NCBI GenBank assembly: GCA_013152475.1
Contig: JAADGH010000100.1
Coordinates: 1 to 41,513 of the forward strand
Direction of reading: 5' to 3'
Length of the DNA stretch: 41,513 bases
Origin: Planctomycetota bacterium
GTDB taxonomy: Bacteria > Planctomycetota > Brocadiia > JAADGH01
Under the pieces are notes generated by a model. The model ran no database searches. It saw only the letters and a list, made by a program, of their open reading frames with translations, and was not told the origin of the DNA. Positions 1 to 7,824 of this stretch are shown piece after piece (within the stretch, counting starts at the first letter, position 1; every line of letters starts with the position of its first letter). The position numbers and the translations under genes are program-made.

Positions 1-132
1 GATGGCGTCCGCGAGACTCTTGAGACATTCCTTCTCAGCCTTGCCCTGGCCGTTGGCCCCTGGGATTTCCGGGGAGTAGGCGATGAACCATTCGCCGTCG
101 CGTTCCACAATGGCGGTGAATTCGTTGTGCAT
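1..132 (-). CDS. HicB-like antitoxin domain protein, 3' end outside the window
   Basis: The first 44 codons read on the minus strand from an ATG at 132, with GGGAGG 6-7 nt upstream. The peptide has the beginning of the HicB/UPF0150 fold: a first strand (EFTAIVERDGEWF), then SPEIPGANGQG, then a helix KAEKECLKSLADAI. This matches the partial RNase H-like fold of HicB antitoxins, which neutralise HicA mRNA interferases. No HicA-like small ORF precedes it on the minus strand (133-439 is non-coding). Any partner must lie beyond the window, or this is one of the many solitary HicB-like proteins. The C-terminal DNA-binding part is not visible. Confidence 0.75.
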   Translation of the reverse strand, partial: MHNEFTAIVERDGEWFIAYSPEIPGANGQGKAEKECLKSLADAI

Positions 133-439
133 GTTCAACCTCCCTTCGTCAGTATTATACCCCGCAATTCCGACAATGCGAAGAGGAAATCTCACGCAAA
201 GACGAAGAACGGCAAGAGGCAGACGCTGATTTACGCAGATGGACACAGAAGGAAATCCAATCAGCCCATTGGTGGGCCACAGACCCACCCTACGTGTCTT
301 ACCCTTCGTGCACTTCGTGAGCTTCGTGGTTTCTTCAGGCCCGGAGCTGCCTCCGCGTCCTCTGTGTCCTCCGTGTGAGGGCATCCGTGGATTCCCGCTT
401 GCGCGGGAGTGAGGAATTGTCAGTTGCCGCCTGCTATTC
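133..439. other. intergenic region with short repeat motifs, no gene
   Basis: There is no convincing coding sequence: the one ORF here (127-378, plus) has no domain, is low in complexity and lacks a ribosome-binding site. The stretch holds three CTTCGTG units at 9-nt spacing (304-328), followed by related C/T-rich text (CCTCCGCGTCCTCTGTGTCC). Similar text recurs at 5206-5302, which suggests a dispersed non-coding repeat. Confidence 0.6.
304..328. repeat. CTTCGTG triple iteron
   Basis: Three copies of CTTCGTG start at 304, 313 and 322, exactly 9 nt apart. The same unit and period form both arms of the inverted repeat at 5206-5302. This copy looks like a single arm without its partner. Confidence 0.75.
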
Positions 440-1606
440 TCAGCAATCCCGGTTGTTCTGAATCGTCTCGATCATGGCCCAGAAGTTCTCGGGCGGGGTC
501 TGCGAAACGATCTGGTTCGAGCAGCCGACGATGCAGCTCCCCTTTTCCCTGGCTACATCGAGGCACGCCATCGTCTCGGCGATGACCTTCTCCTTCGTTC
601 CGCGATGGAGGATGCCGGAGGAGATGTTGCCCATGAGGGTGAGGTCGGGAAAGGCATCGCGCAGCCTGCCGAGGTCCATGCCGGCCACGCTGTCGATCTC
701 GTAGAAGCCGTCCACACCCGACGCGCCGAAGAGGTCGTCGGCCACGGGCCAGAGGTTGCCGTCGCTGGCGAACAGGTGGAACATGCCGTGCTTGTGGCAG
801 GCGTCGGAAATCTGTTTCAGGCGCGGGAGCATCAGTTCGTGGAACGCCTTGGGCGAATAGAACGGCCCCTTGTTGGAGGCAAAATCCCCCCCGCCCTGCA
901 GGAAGCGGAGGCCGATATCGAGCTTCGCCTGGAACTCGACCTGCTTCGCGGCGCGGGCGACCTGCAAGTCGAGATAGCGGCCGACGAGGTCCGGCCGCAG
1001 GGCGATCAACTCGAGCCAGATCGGGTCTTTGTATGGGATGCCGAGACCGACGCCGCCTCCGGGGACGGCGCGCTCATGGCCGAATATCCTCATGGCCTCC
1101 CGGTTGACGTCGAAGGCGTTTTCGCCGACCTTATAGCTGTCGATCTTTGCCTCCTGCGCCTCGATGCTCTTCTCGATTTCATCCTCGGTCGTCGCGCCTT
1201 TCACCGGCTTCTGCTCCACGATCTGGTAGAGCTCCGTCTGCGGATCGAGACGCATGATGCGGTAGCTGTCCTTCGAGCGGTCGCCGTAGACGAAGGTGTA
1301 TTCATCGATCCGCTCCGCCGGCTTCTCGGCCATGCGCCAGTAGCTGGGGCGGACGAAGTCGAGATCGAGTTTCCGTATGATGTCCATGGCGTCCTGCTTG
1401 CAGCGCTCGATGTATTCCTGGTGGGCATCGGGGCCGTTCCAGATGGCCACCGACTCGCGCCACTGCTGGATGCCCCCGCCCACGTGGGCGTCGGGGCAGC
1501 CCAGGACTTCGGAGCCTATTTTCGAGGACAAGCCGCCCTGGTAGTGCGGGACCTTGTCGTACGGGCGGTGCTCAAAAGCGGCAAGCACGCGTTCCTTCGG
1601 CAGCAT
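440..1606 (-). CDS. uroporphyrinogen decarboxylase (URO-D) fold protein
   Basis: 388 residues. The ATG at 1606 was chosen because GGAG lies 7 nt upstream; a TTG just before it is also open. The N-terminus (LPKERVLAAFEHRPYDKVP) is the usual opening of the URO-D/MtaA/CmuA superfamily, and the C-terminal half has the family order: ...LMLPRLKQISDACHKHGMF-H..., VDGFYEIDSVAGMDL, LMGNISSGIL and GCSNQI. Zinc-dependent corrinoid methyltransferases of this fold (MtaA, MtbA, CmuA) carry H-x-C at the zinc site; here the motif reads HLFASDGN, so that cysteine is absent. It is therefore unlikely to be a classical MtaA-type enzyme, and heme biosynthesis (HemE) is also unlikely from sequence and context. It lies downstream of secreted glycosidase-like genes on the same strand, separated by the repeat at 1634-1745. 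Substrate unknown. Confidence 0.85.
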   Translation of the reverse strand: MLPKERVLAAFEHRPYDKVPHYQGGLSSKIGSEVLGCPDAHVGGGIQQWRESVAIWNGPDAHQEYIERCKQDAMDIIRKLDLDFVRPSYWRMAEKPAERIDEYTFVYGDRSKDSYRIMRLDPQTELYQIVEQKPVKGATTEDEIEKSIEAQEAKIDSYKVGENAFDVNREAMRIFGHERAVPGGGVGLGIPYKDPIWLELIALRPDLVGRYLDLQVARAAKQVEFQAKLDIGLRFLQGGGDFASNKGPFYSPKAFHELMLPRLKQISDACHKHGMFHLFASDGNLWPVADDLFGASGVDGFYEIDSVAGMDLGRLRDAFPDLTLMGNISSGILHRGTKEKVIAETMACLDVAREKGSCIVGCSNQIVSQTPPENFWAMIETIQNNRDC

Positions 1607-1633
1607 CAATCTTCTCCATTCATAGCAACCATG

Positions 1634-1745
1634 TAGGGCGAGCCATCCGGCCCGCCATCTTCTTAGAGTAGAAGAGCCTTCCTGGCTCTTCTGGAAGCGG
1701 CAAGATGCCGCTTCTACTTTCCGGCGGGCGAATCGCCCGCCCTAC
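1634..1745. repeat. cluster of three perfect hairpins inside an outer inverted repeat
   Basis: Outer arms begin with GTAGGGCG (1634) and end with CGCCCGCCCTAC (1745). Inside are AAGAGCC/GGCTCTT (1672-1690, 5-nt loop), GAAGCGGC/GCCGCTTC (1694-1714, 5-nt loop) and GGCGGGCG/CGCCCGCC (1723-1741, 3-nt loop). The right arm contains the stop codon of the gene ending at 1742. There is no T-run, so a classical terminator is not obvious. It looks like a composite of dispersed palindromic elements, although the stems could slow transcription between the two genes. Confidence 0.8.
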
Positions 1746-2476
1746 ATCTTGACGGTTTTTCCGTATCGCTCCGCCCATTCCTTCTTTGGAATAAAGAGCG
1801 GGGCGAGCTTTCCTTCCACGAACAGGTTCAGATCGTCCAGCCCCACGTTCGGTGTCTTGGGCTTGTCGAACTCGACGGCCCAGACCTTGCCGCGACAGTC
1901 GTCGGGGACGGTGATCTTGATCGGCGTGTCGCCGTCGAGTTCCCCTTCAGCCTCGCCCGCCAGTTGGCCATCCGGCCGGAGCACCTTGACCCATGCGCCC
2001 TCGCGGGGGGAAGCGGATTTTGCCACAATTGTGAATTCTGTGCAGCCGGCAGGGACGTAGAGGAACAGCCGACCCGTGGGATGGTTCAGGCCGAGCGGGT
2101 GTTGCTTGCTGCCGACGATGCCGTACGGGCGATCTGTTTGCATCGTCATGCCATTGTATCCCGGGTCCGCAGCGATGAGGTACTTGGGGGAAAAGGGGAG
2201 CGGGGCGATGTTTCGTTTTGAGTTGTATGGAATCTGCCCTTCGGCCAGGACGTTGCTCTCGGCATCGATCACCTGATAGGAAAGGCCGTCGTGGTACTTG
2301 CCGAAGCGTTTGGTGATGAGGGTGAAGGTCGGCGATTTCTTCTGATCGTTCCAGACGAGGAAGAAATGCTCGTGCCGGAAGAAGGATTTGAAGGCCGCAG
2401 GCTTCTCGTCGGCACGACCAGGCCGCGGCATGAGAAGAATGGCAATGGCCAGAATCCCAAAGGATCGCCGGGTCAT
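1742..2476 (-). CDS. secreted beta-rich protein of unknown function
   Basis: 244 residues. The ATG at 2476 overlaps the stop of the upstream glycosidase-like gene (ATGA), with GAGGAG a few bases upstream. The N-terminus (MTRRSFGILAIAILLM...GRADE) is a signal peptide. The rest lacks a recognised catalytic motif. The C-terminal half (about 140-230) looks like a beta-sandwich: YVPAGCTEFTIVAKS, EGAWVKVLRPDGQL, TPIKITVPDDCRGKVWAVEF. This style is common as an accessory domain at the end of planctomycete glycoside hydrolases, so it may be a detached accessory or binding module of the overlapping upstream gene. Translational coupling to that gene is likely. Function not identified. Confidence 0.8.
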   Translation of the reverse strand: MTRRSFGILAIAILLMPRPGRADEKPAAFKSFFRHEHFFLVWNDQKKSPTFTLITKRFGKYHDGLSYQVIDAESNVLAEGQIPYNSKRNIAPLPFSPKYLIAADPGYNGMTMQTDRPYGIVGSKQHPLGLNHPTGRLFLYVPAGCTEFTIVAKSASPREGAWVKVLRPDGQLAGEAEGELDGDTPIKITVPDDCRGKVWAVEFDKPKTPNVGLDDLNLFVEGKLAPLFIPKKEWAERYGKTVKM

Positions 2477-4515
2477 TTCTTTGCTCCTCGTTCGATGCGG
2501 AATGAACACACGCCATAGATGCGAAGCGCTGGGACGGTGAACGTCGCGACGTTCTTCTCGACAGTCACAGGGAGCTTCACATCTTCCTGCCCGGGTCGTG
2601 AGTAGCGGACCGACTCGACCCGCGTCTCTCTCGGCAGCGGGATCGACACGGGGATGTCCTTGATCTCGGACGCAGGTGGCGCGTCCCTGCCCAGCCGCAC
2701 ACCGTAGTTGACCAGGTGCAGGACGATCCGCTCGGGTTTCTCGCGGAAGTTGGTATAGCACGCCATGCGGATGGGCGCGAGGTCCGGCTTCTCGGGGATG
2801 ACGCGCACAGGCCGGTAGGCCAAGACCGACTTGACGATCTCGTCCGCCAGACGAGAGACGGAGTACTGCCCGAAGGGCAATTCCTCTCGCTCGCGCATGA
2901 ACAGGTCGTACTTCCCCACGTCGCCGGACACCATCACCCGCCCACCGGCGTTCACGTATGCCCGGACGACATTCACTTCGGCATCCGACAGGTACTCGAT
3001 TTCCGGCAGGACGAGCAACCGGTATTTTATCAGGATGTCCGGGCGGAAGATCACCTCCGTCACCGGGTCGGCCAGGACGTGGCGCTTCATCAATCCTTCG
3101 AGGATCGGCTTCGCGATGCGAGTCTGATCGTTTCCGCTGTAGTAGCGCTGCTTCGCGAAGCAGGCAACGGCGACCTGGCCATAGTTGTAGTAGCCCTCGT
3201 AGAGGTCGCGGTGCGTCTCGAAGAACCGGTTGTAGGTGTCGCGCACCTCCGCAAGGAATGGTGCGCTCTTGGTCGGGCGATGGAGGAACGTCCCGCCGCC
3301 GCTGAAGGCCGCCGCTTCGGCGAGGCCGAGGGCGCCGACGTCGCGGTTCATCATCAACTCCGGCAATGACTTGGGATACCCGGGCCTCGTGAGCAGCGCC
3401 GAGCGCACCCTCTGCGAGCACGCGGCGGCGTGGCGATGGGCGAAGATGTTGTTGTTCGTATGCGTCACGCAGATGCCGTCGATGATCTCCTCCTTCGCCG
3501 AGCCGGGATGCGTGCCGCATGTGCCGACGGAGTTCTCGGCCATGACGAGGTCGCAGTCACGCGCAGAGATCAGAGCGGCCCACGGGCGGTGCTGGAGGGC
3601 GTTGGGGAACATATAGAAGCTCCCGTGGACCTTCGCACCCTCGGCGCGCATTTCCTGAAGAAACGTGTTGATGCAATCGTCCCAGAATATCTGCGTCTCG
3701 GTCCAGCGAAGGCCGTCGCCCGGCTTGCCCAGGCGGGTGTCGCCTCCGAATAATTCTTTGATCTGCCGGGGTGTGTACTTCTTGTTCAAGTGTTCCGCGA
3801 ACAGCTTCTGGCATCGGTCGCAGTAGCATCGGAAGAGATTCGCATTATCGACAAACACCCCGTCGAAGCCGCATCGCGCCGTCTCGCGGATCACCCAGAA
3901 CATGTATTGTTTCCAGCTCGGGTGATTGATGCAGGCGGCGTAGCGGAACATCGGTTTGTAGGGGGGATGGTCGTGGCGGTAGAAATACTTCGGCTTGCCG
4001 TCCGGCAGCCTCTGGTTCCACTCGAAGGGATCGGTCGGCGGCTTGGGGCCGATGCCGAATTCCTTGTAGGCATCCCAGTTCTCGTAGGTCTCCCAGAAGC
4101 CGGTCCCCTTCTCGTGATCCCCGCCGAAGGTGATCATGCAGACATAGGGCGTGACGAGCTTGCATCCGGCTTCGTGCAGGCCCTTCGCCAGTTGGGTCAG
4201 GGCAGCCACCCGCCCGCGATACTCCCCGGCATAGTCCGGCTTCGGAACGGTCTCGCCTTTCAGCCGCGCTCGGAAGCGGCTCCATTGGAATGCCGCGCCG
4301 AAATAGCTGTGGCAGGGCGTGTCCGTGCCGAGGTGCATCAGGTAAGGCGGGCCTTTCCTGGCCTGCTTGATGTAGTCGGGGTTGTTGAGGTGGTCGCCGC
4401 CGTAATCGAGGACGTAGGTGAAGGGCACGCTCGTCGGTCGCTCCTTGAACTCCGCCGCGGTGCAGACCACTGACAGGGAGAGAATCACCAGAACCGCGAT
4501 GGCCTTGCTTCTCAT
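2473..4515 (-). CDS. secreted TIM-barrel glycoside-hydrolase-like protein with GH42-type trimerisation-like domain
   Basis: 680 residues. The ATG at 4515 is preferred over upstream in-frame codons because it opens a clear signal peptide (MRSKAIAVLVILSLSVVCTA). Residues about 25-420 look like a (beta/alpha)8 barrel; FDGVFVDNAN near 222 is a typical strand-4 segment with acidic residues, followed by a CYCDRCQKLF element seen in many uncharacterised GH-A-like proteins. Residues about 498-545 (LLVLPEIEYLSDAEVNVVRA...GGRVMVSGD) match the glutamine-amidotransferase-like trimerisation domain of beta-galactosidases. A C-terminal beta domain follows (about 575-680). The likely role is hydrolysis of an exogenous glycan outside the cytoplasm. 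Catalytic residues and substrate cannot be assigned. It is coupled to the next gene by a 4-nt overlap. Confidence 0.82.
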   Translation of the reverse strand: MRSKAIAVLVILSLSVVCTAAEFKERPTSVPFTYVLDYGGDHLNNPDYIKQARKGPPYLMHLGTDTPCHSYFGAAFQWSRFRARLKGETVPKPDYAGEYRGRVAALTQLAKGLHEAGCKLVTPYVCMITFGGDHEKGTGFWETYENWDAYKEFGIGPKPPTDPFEWNQRLPDGKPKYFYRHDHPPYKPMFRYAACINHPSWKQYMFWVIRETARCGFDGVFVDNANLFRCYCDRCQKLFAEHLNKKYTPRQIKELFGGDTRLGKPGDGLRWTETQIFWDDCINTFLQEMRAEGAKVHGSFYMFPNALQHRPWAALISARDCDLVMAENSVGTCGTHPGSAKEEIIDGICVTHTNNNIFAHRHAAACSQRVRSALLTRPGYPKSLPELMMNRDVGALGLAEAAAFSGGGTFLHRPTKSAPFLAEVRDTYNRFFETHRDLYEGYYNYGQVAVACFAKQRYYSGNDQTRIAKPILEGLMKRHVLADPVTEVIFRPDILIKYRLLVLPEIEYLSDAEVNVVRAYVNAGGRVMVSGDVGKYDLFMREREELPFGQYSVSRLADEIVKSVLAYRPVRVIPEKPDLAPIRMACYTNFREKPERIVLHLVNYGVRLGRDAPPASEIKDIPVSIPLPRETRVESVRYSRPGQEDVKLPVTVEKNVATFTVPALRIYGVCSFRIERGAKK

Positions 4516-4592
4516 CTCACTCGTCCCTCGCTGTCCAAGCCCAAGACATTCCTGCATTCCTGCGCAAGGCATAGCCCGATCCCCGTGCAGTG

Positions 4593-5108
4593 TCAAGACT
4601 TTTCTGAACAGGTGCATCCGTCCGTCCAGTAGGCATGCAACTTCGAGTGGTTCTTGAACTCCGTTGTCCCGGCGTCGGTGAACTGCGCCAGGTAGTTCTC
4701 GACCGATCCGGCCTTCAGCCACATGTCAAACTCCCCCCCGCCAATGCTCATCTCGGCGGCGCAGGCGACCTCCGTGCTGCCGGAGTAATTCAGATCGAGT
4801 GGAGACAGGTCGGGCGTCTTGAAGGCGTTTGTGTAGAGATTCGTCTCCGGGCTGGGACCGAAGATGAATATCTTCGTAATGTGCGGGAAGGCCGTGATGA
4901 AGCCAATCCCCTCCACGCCACTGGCCCTGACCCGCTCGACAAAATCGTCCTTCGACATGCCCGAGGCCGCCCATTCATACCGCTCCGGCTTGTCGCGGCC
5001 GACGATATCCATGAAATAGACCTTGAAGACCGACTTGCCGTCGGGCATCTTCAGCAGCCGTGTCTCACAGACCTTCGAGGCATAAGGCATACATGGCTTG
5101 ACTTCCAT
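4593..5108 (-). CDS. conserved-looking protein of unknown function
   Basis: 171 residues from the ATG at 5108, with AAGGAGAG 6 nt upstream. There is no signal peptide or membrane segment. The protein begins MEVKPCMPYASKVCETRLL and has alternating strands and helices (VFKVYFMDIVG, FVERVRASGVEGIGFITAFPHITKIFIFGP). The C-terminus is cysteine-containing (TDGCTCSEKS). The central segment mentions no known catalytic motif. It precedes the glycosidase-like gene by 77 nt on the same strand and may be co-transcribed. I do not recognise the family. The good ribosome-binding site, codon use like its neighbours and the absence of a competing frame support a real gene. Confidence 0.7.
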   Translation of the reverse strand: MEVKPCMPYASKVCETRLLKMPDGKSVFKVYFMDIVGRDKPERYEWAASGMSKDDFVERVRASGVEGIGFITAFPHITKIFIFGPSPETNLYTNAFKTPDLSPLDLNYSGSTEVACAAEMSIGGGEFDMWLKAGSVENYLAQFTDAGTTEFKNHSKLHAYWTDGCTCSEKS

Positions 5109-5205
5109 CTTAGCTCTCCTTCCACGGATACCACGTTCGCTTGACAAAAGGTCATTATGCAACAACCCGCTTGATTCCGCTATGGAAAACTGGGAGAATC
5201 TGTTT

Positions 5206-5302
5206 CCACCACGAAGGGCACGAAGGACACGAAGAAAGGCCAATGCATGCCATTCTTCTTTCCGTTTTCCTTCTCTTCGTGCTCTTCGTGGCCTTCGTGG
5301 TG
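5206..5302. repeat. large inverted repeat built from CTTCGTG iterons
   Basis: The left arm (5206-5237) and right arm (5271-5302) are near-perfect reverse complements. Each contains three CTTCGTG units at 9-nt period, around a 33-nt T/C-rich loop. The element sits about 35 bp upstream of the isomerase-fold gene at 5336 and about 100 bp upstream of the divergent gene at 5108, inside the shared intergenic region. A single-arm version lies at 304-328. Confidence 0.85.
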
Positions 5303-5335
5303 AGAATCGCTTTTCTGTAAGAGGAGACTGGTGTC

Positions 5336-6136
5336 ATGAGAATCGGCTACATCGTTCCCGAACACGGGACCCTTTCCGAAGACGAAGCCACCTTCGCCGA
5401 ACAGAACGGCCTCTACTGGCTCGAGTTCGTCTACGACGAGTTCGGCGAGAAACAGGTCGCTCAGAAGGAAGAGCTCCGCGCAGCCCTGAAGAAGCACAAC
5501 CTGTCCATCTCGGCCATCGGCGTCTGGCGGCGGGAGTACCTCTGCCCAGAGAAGGGCCAGGACCATGTGAACCAGCTCAAGACGGCCATCGACTACGCGG
5601 CGGACATGGAGTGCCCCATCGTTGTCACCGGCGGGTCCGGCCTGGAGGGCCAGCCCATCGACGAGGCGCAGGGGCAGTTCATCGAGATCTTCAAGCCCAT
5701 CGTCAAGGAGGCCGGCGAGAAGGACGTCAAGATCGCGCTCTACCTCGGCCACGGCAACAGCGTCCTCGATGTGCCGAAGGGGACGGACAACCTGCTGGAC
5801 GCCCTGCCCGAGATCGGGATCAAGTTCGACCCGGCCAACCCCACCTTCCGCGGCGGCGACTGGACGGAGTTCGTTCATAAGTACGGCGATCGGATCTTCC
5901 ACTTCCACATCAAAGACCAGATACTGATCGGCAAGGAGCTGATCGAGCTGCCCCCGGCGGGCATGGGCGATATTCACTGGGGAAAGCTGATGGCCATGCT
6001 CTACCAGCACAACTACCAGGGCGTGATGTCCATTGAGCCGCACGGGAAGCTGTGGGGGCACAAGGGCGCGCTGCGGAGGCAGTGCATCCTGATGTCGCGC
6101 AACCATGTGCAGCAATTCTTAATCAGCAGCTTGTAG
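5336..6136 (+). CDS. sugar phosphate isomerase/epimerase (xylose-isomerase-like TIM barrel)
   Basis: 266 residues from the ATG at 5336, with AGAGGAG about 10 nt upstream. The family signature is clear: N-terminal IGYIVPEHG, ITGGS-like VVTGGSGLEG, IKFDPANPTFRGGDWTEFV, IFHFHIKD, and MSIEPHG near the end. Proteins of this AP-endonuclease-2/xylose-isomerase fold bind a divalent metal with Glu-Asp-His-Glu. Asp (FDPANP), His (HFHIKD) and the last Glu (SIEPHG) are visible. The first Glu, usually in an ALENHG-type motif, seems replaced in ALYLGHGN. It may be an altered or inactive isomerase, or use other ligands. It lies 23 nt upstream of the sulfatase-fold gene, so an operon is likely. Substrate unknown; a sugar or inositol derivative is expected for the family. 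Confidence 0.85.
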   Translation: MRIGYIVPEHGTLSEDEATFAEQNGLYWLEFVYDEFGEKQVAQKEELRAALKKHNLSISAIGVWRREYLCPEKGQDHVNQLKTAIDYAADMECPIVVTGGSGLEGQPIDEAQGQFIEIFKPIVKEAGEKDVKIALYLGHGNSVLDVPKGTDNLLDALPEIGIKFDPANPTFRGGDWTEFVHKYGDRIFHFHIKDQILIGKELIELPPAGMGDIHWGKLMAMLYQHNYQGVMSIEPHGKLWGHKGALRRQCILMSRNHVQQFLISSL

Positions 6137-6159
6137 GCTTAGGATTAGGAGACAAAAGA

Positions 6160-7515
6160 ATGAATTGCATCTGGATTACCATCGACAGTTTCCGGCAGGA
6201 CCACATCCATTGCTACCGCCCCGAGGGGTCCGTGGACGACACCGGCGAAAGCATCCACGTTCAGACGCCAAGCATCGACCAGCTTGCTACCGAGAGCGTC
6301 CTGTGCACCCGCATGAGGTCGGAGGCCCTGCCGACGGTACCGTGCCGACGGAACCTCTTTACGGGTCGCTACTTATATCCCTGGCCGGACGAAGCGCCGC
6401 ACAAGGGCATGTACATTCACACCCCCGGCTGGCGTCCCCTGCCGGAAGAGGATGAGACTGTCGCGGAGTATCTCGGAGAGCGGGGGTATGTCACGGGCAT
6501 CGTGGCGGATGTCTACCACCTGATGAAGCCCGCCCAGAACTTCCACCGCGGCTTCCAGAGCTTCAACTGGGTGCGCGGGCAGGAGTACGACCAGTGGAAC
6601 TCCCAGCCCCTGCCGCAGGGCTACATCGAGCAGTTCCTCAAGCCGGACTCGCAGATCGAGGAGCGCCGGCTCAAGGTTCTGACGCAGTATCTCAAGAACC
6701 AGATGTATCGCGAGACGGACGAAGACTTCCAGGCGGCTCGCACCTTCCGCTGCGCCATCGAGTGGCTGGAGCGCAACCACGCGCACGAGAACTTCTACCT
6801 CTACATCGACAGCTTCGACCCGCACGAGCCCTTCGAAGCGCCGCAGAAGTTCATTGACCTCTACGACCCCGAGTGGAAGGGACCGAAGCTCATCTACGGC
6901 AACATCTACCAGCGCAACGAGCTTACCGAGGAGGAGCATCACCACGTCCGCGCGCGCTACGCCGCAGCCGTGACCATGGTGGACCACTGGGTCGGCGAAC
7001 TGCTCAAAACAGTGGATCGCCTCGGCCTCCGGGAAAACACGGCCGTCATCCTCGTCTCCGACCACGGCAAGATCCTCGGCGAGTTCGGCCACTACGGCAT
7101 GCCGCCTCAGGACACCGGCAATGCCCTCAACCCCGTGCCGTGCATCATCCGTGACCCCAAAGGGCAAAATGCCGGCAAGCGCTTCGACGGTTGGCTCTAC
7201 AACATCGACGTCGTCGCGACCATGTTTTCCCTCATGGAAGTGGAGAAGAAGCCGGACGTCCAGGGCCTCGACCTCTGGCCGGCGGTAACGTCCGACGACG
7301 AATCCTTCCGCGATCACCTCGTCACGGGACACGGCCAGATGGTGGCCGTGTGGAAGGGCGACTGGCTCTACCTGCTGAACAGCGCGACAAACGAAGCCGC
7401 GCTCTACAACATCGTTGAGGATATTCACCGGAAGAACAACGTCGCCGACCAGTACCCCAGCGAGAGGGACGACCTCGCCAAGAAGATCGAGGGCGCAGCC
7501 GCAAGGCGCTCTTGA
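6160..7515 (+). CDS. sulfatase / alkaline-phosphatase superfamily protein lacking the formylglycine cysteine
   Basis: 451 residues from the ATG at 6160 (AGGAG upstream). The fold is clear: WITIDSFRQDH at the N-terminus, TPSIDQLATESVL, LFTGRYL, DSFDPHEPFEAP, and VSDHGKILGEFGHYG with the Asp-His metal ligands, then a C-terminal domain with LDLWPAV. In true sulfatases the signature is C/S-x-P-x-R and the Cys or Ser becomes formylglycine. Here the aligned segment reads TVPCRRNLFTGR, placing Thr at the nucleophile position. Thr is the nucleophile in nucleotide pyrophosphatase/phosphodiesterases of the same superfamily, so a phospho- or phosphonate-ester substrate is possible. No signal peptide is seen, so it is probably cytoplasmic, which also argues against an exported glycan sulfatase. 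It likely shares a transcript with the gene at 5336. Confidence 0.88.
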   Translation: MNCIWITIDSFRQDHIHCYRPEGSVDDTGESIHVQTPSIDQLATESVLCTRMRSEALPTVPCRRNLFTGRYLYPWPDEAPHKGMYIHTPGWRPLPEEDETVAEYLGERGYVTGIVADVYHLMKPAQNFHRGFQSFNWVRGQEYDQWNSQPLPQGYIEQFLKPDSQIEERRLKVLTQYLKNQMYRETDEDFQAARTFRCAIEWLERNHAHENFYLYIDSFDPHEPFEAPQKFIDLYDPEWKGPKLIYGNIYQRNELTEEEHHHVRARYAAAVTMVDHWVGELLKTVDRLGLRENTAVILVSDHGKILGEFGHYGMPPQDTGNALNPVPCIIRDPKGQNAGKRFDGWLYNIDVVATMFSLMEVEKKPDVQGLDLWPAVTSDDESFRDHLVTGHGQMVAVWKGDWLYLLNSATNEAALYNIVEDIHRKNNVADQYPSERDDLAKKIEGAAARRS

Positions 7516-7547
7516 GGCATAGTGTCATCTCTGAGAGCGCGCGTCGT

Positions 7548-7775
7548 GTGCCACGCTCAAACAAGTTTAGGGGGTAGCAAGGTGCGCATGGAGCGGAGAT
7601 TTGGAGTGCTGGAGCCATGCTCCAGCCTTTGTGTGGGTGAACCCATGCTTCGGCCACGGGCGGCAGCATGGCCCCCGCCCAATAAGGCGCAAGCATGGCT
7701 TGCGCACTCCAAAGGTCGGCTTCTTCGGGCAACATGAGTTCTCTTGATACCCTAAAACAAGTTTGAGGGTGGCAT
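7548..7775. repeat. nested inverted-repeat element (MITE- or REPIN-like)
   Basis: The outer arms at 7548-7576 (starting GTGCCACGCTCAAAC) and 7748-7775 are imperfect reverse complements. An inner inverted repeat pairs TTTGGAGTG-n5-GCCATGCT (7600-7621) with its reverse complement (7692-7713). No ORF of note lies within. The outer-arm core GTGCCACGCTCAAAC recurs at 41242-41256. It fills most of the 309-bp gap between the sulfatase-fold and M20 genes; the rest of the gap shows nothing recognisable. Confidence 0.75.
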
Positions 7776-7824
7776 CCGAGAGCAGCAGCAATGAAAACAG
7801 ACCCCTGCAGGATTACGTGAAGCC

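Noticed and set aside
605..1636. 343-residue plus-strand open frame opposite the URO-D-fold gene
   Set aside because: It is a low-complexity Ala/Val/Glu/Asp-rich shadow of a well-supported gene on the other strand, with no domain or ribosome-binding site.
1742..3520. 592-residue reading of the minus-strand gene with a start at 3520
   Set aside because: The upstream part is an Arg/Pro-rich shadow of the glycosidase-like gene. The ATG at 2476 with signal peptide, ribosome-binding site and ATGA overlap is the better start.
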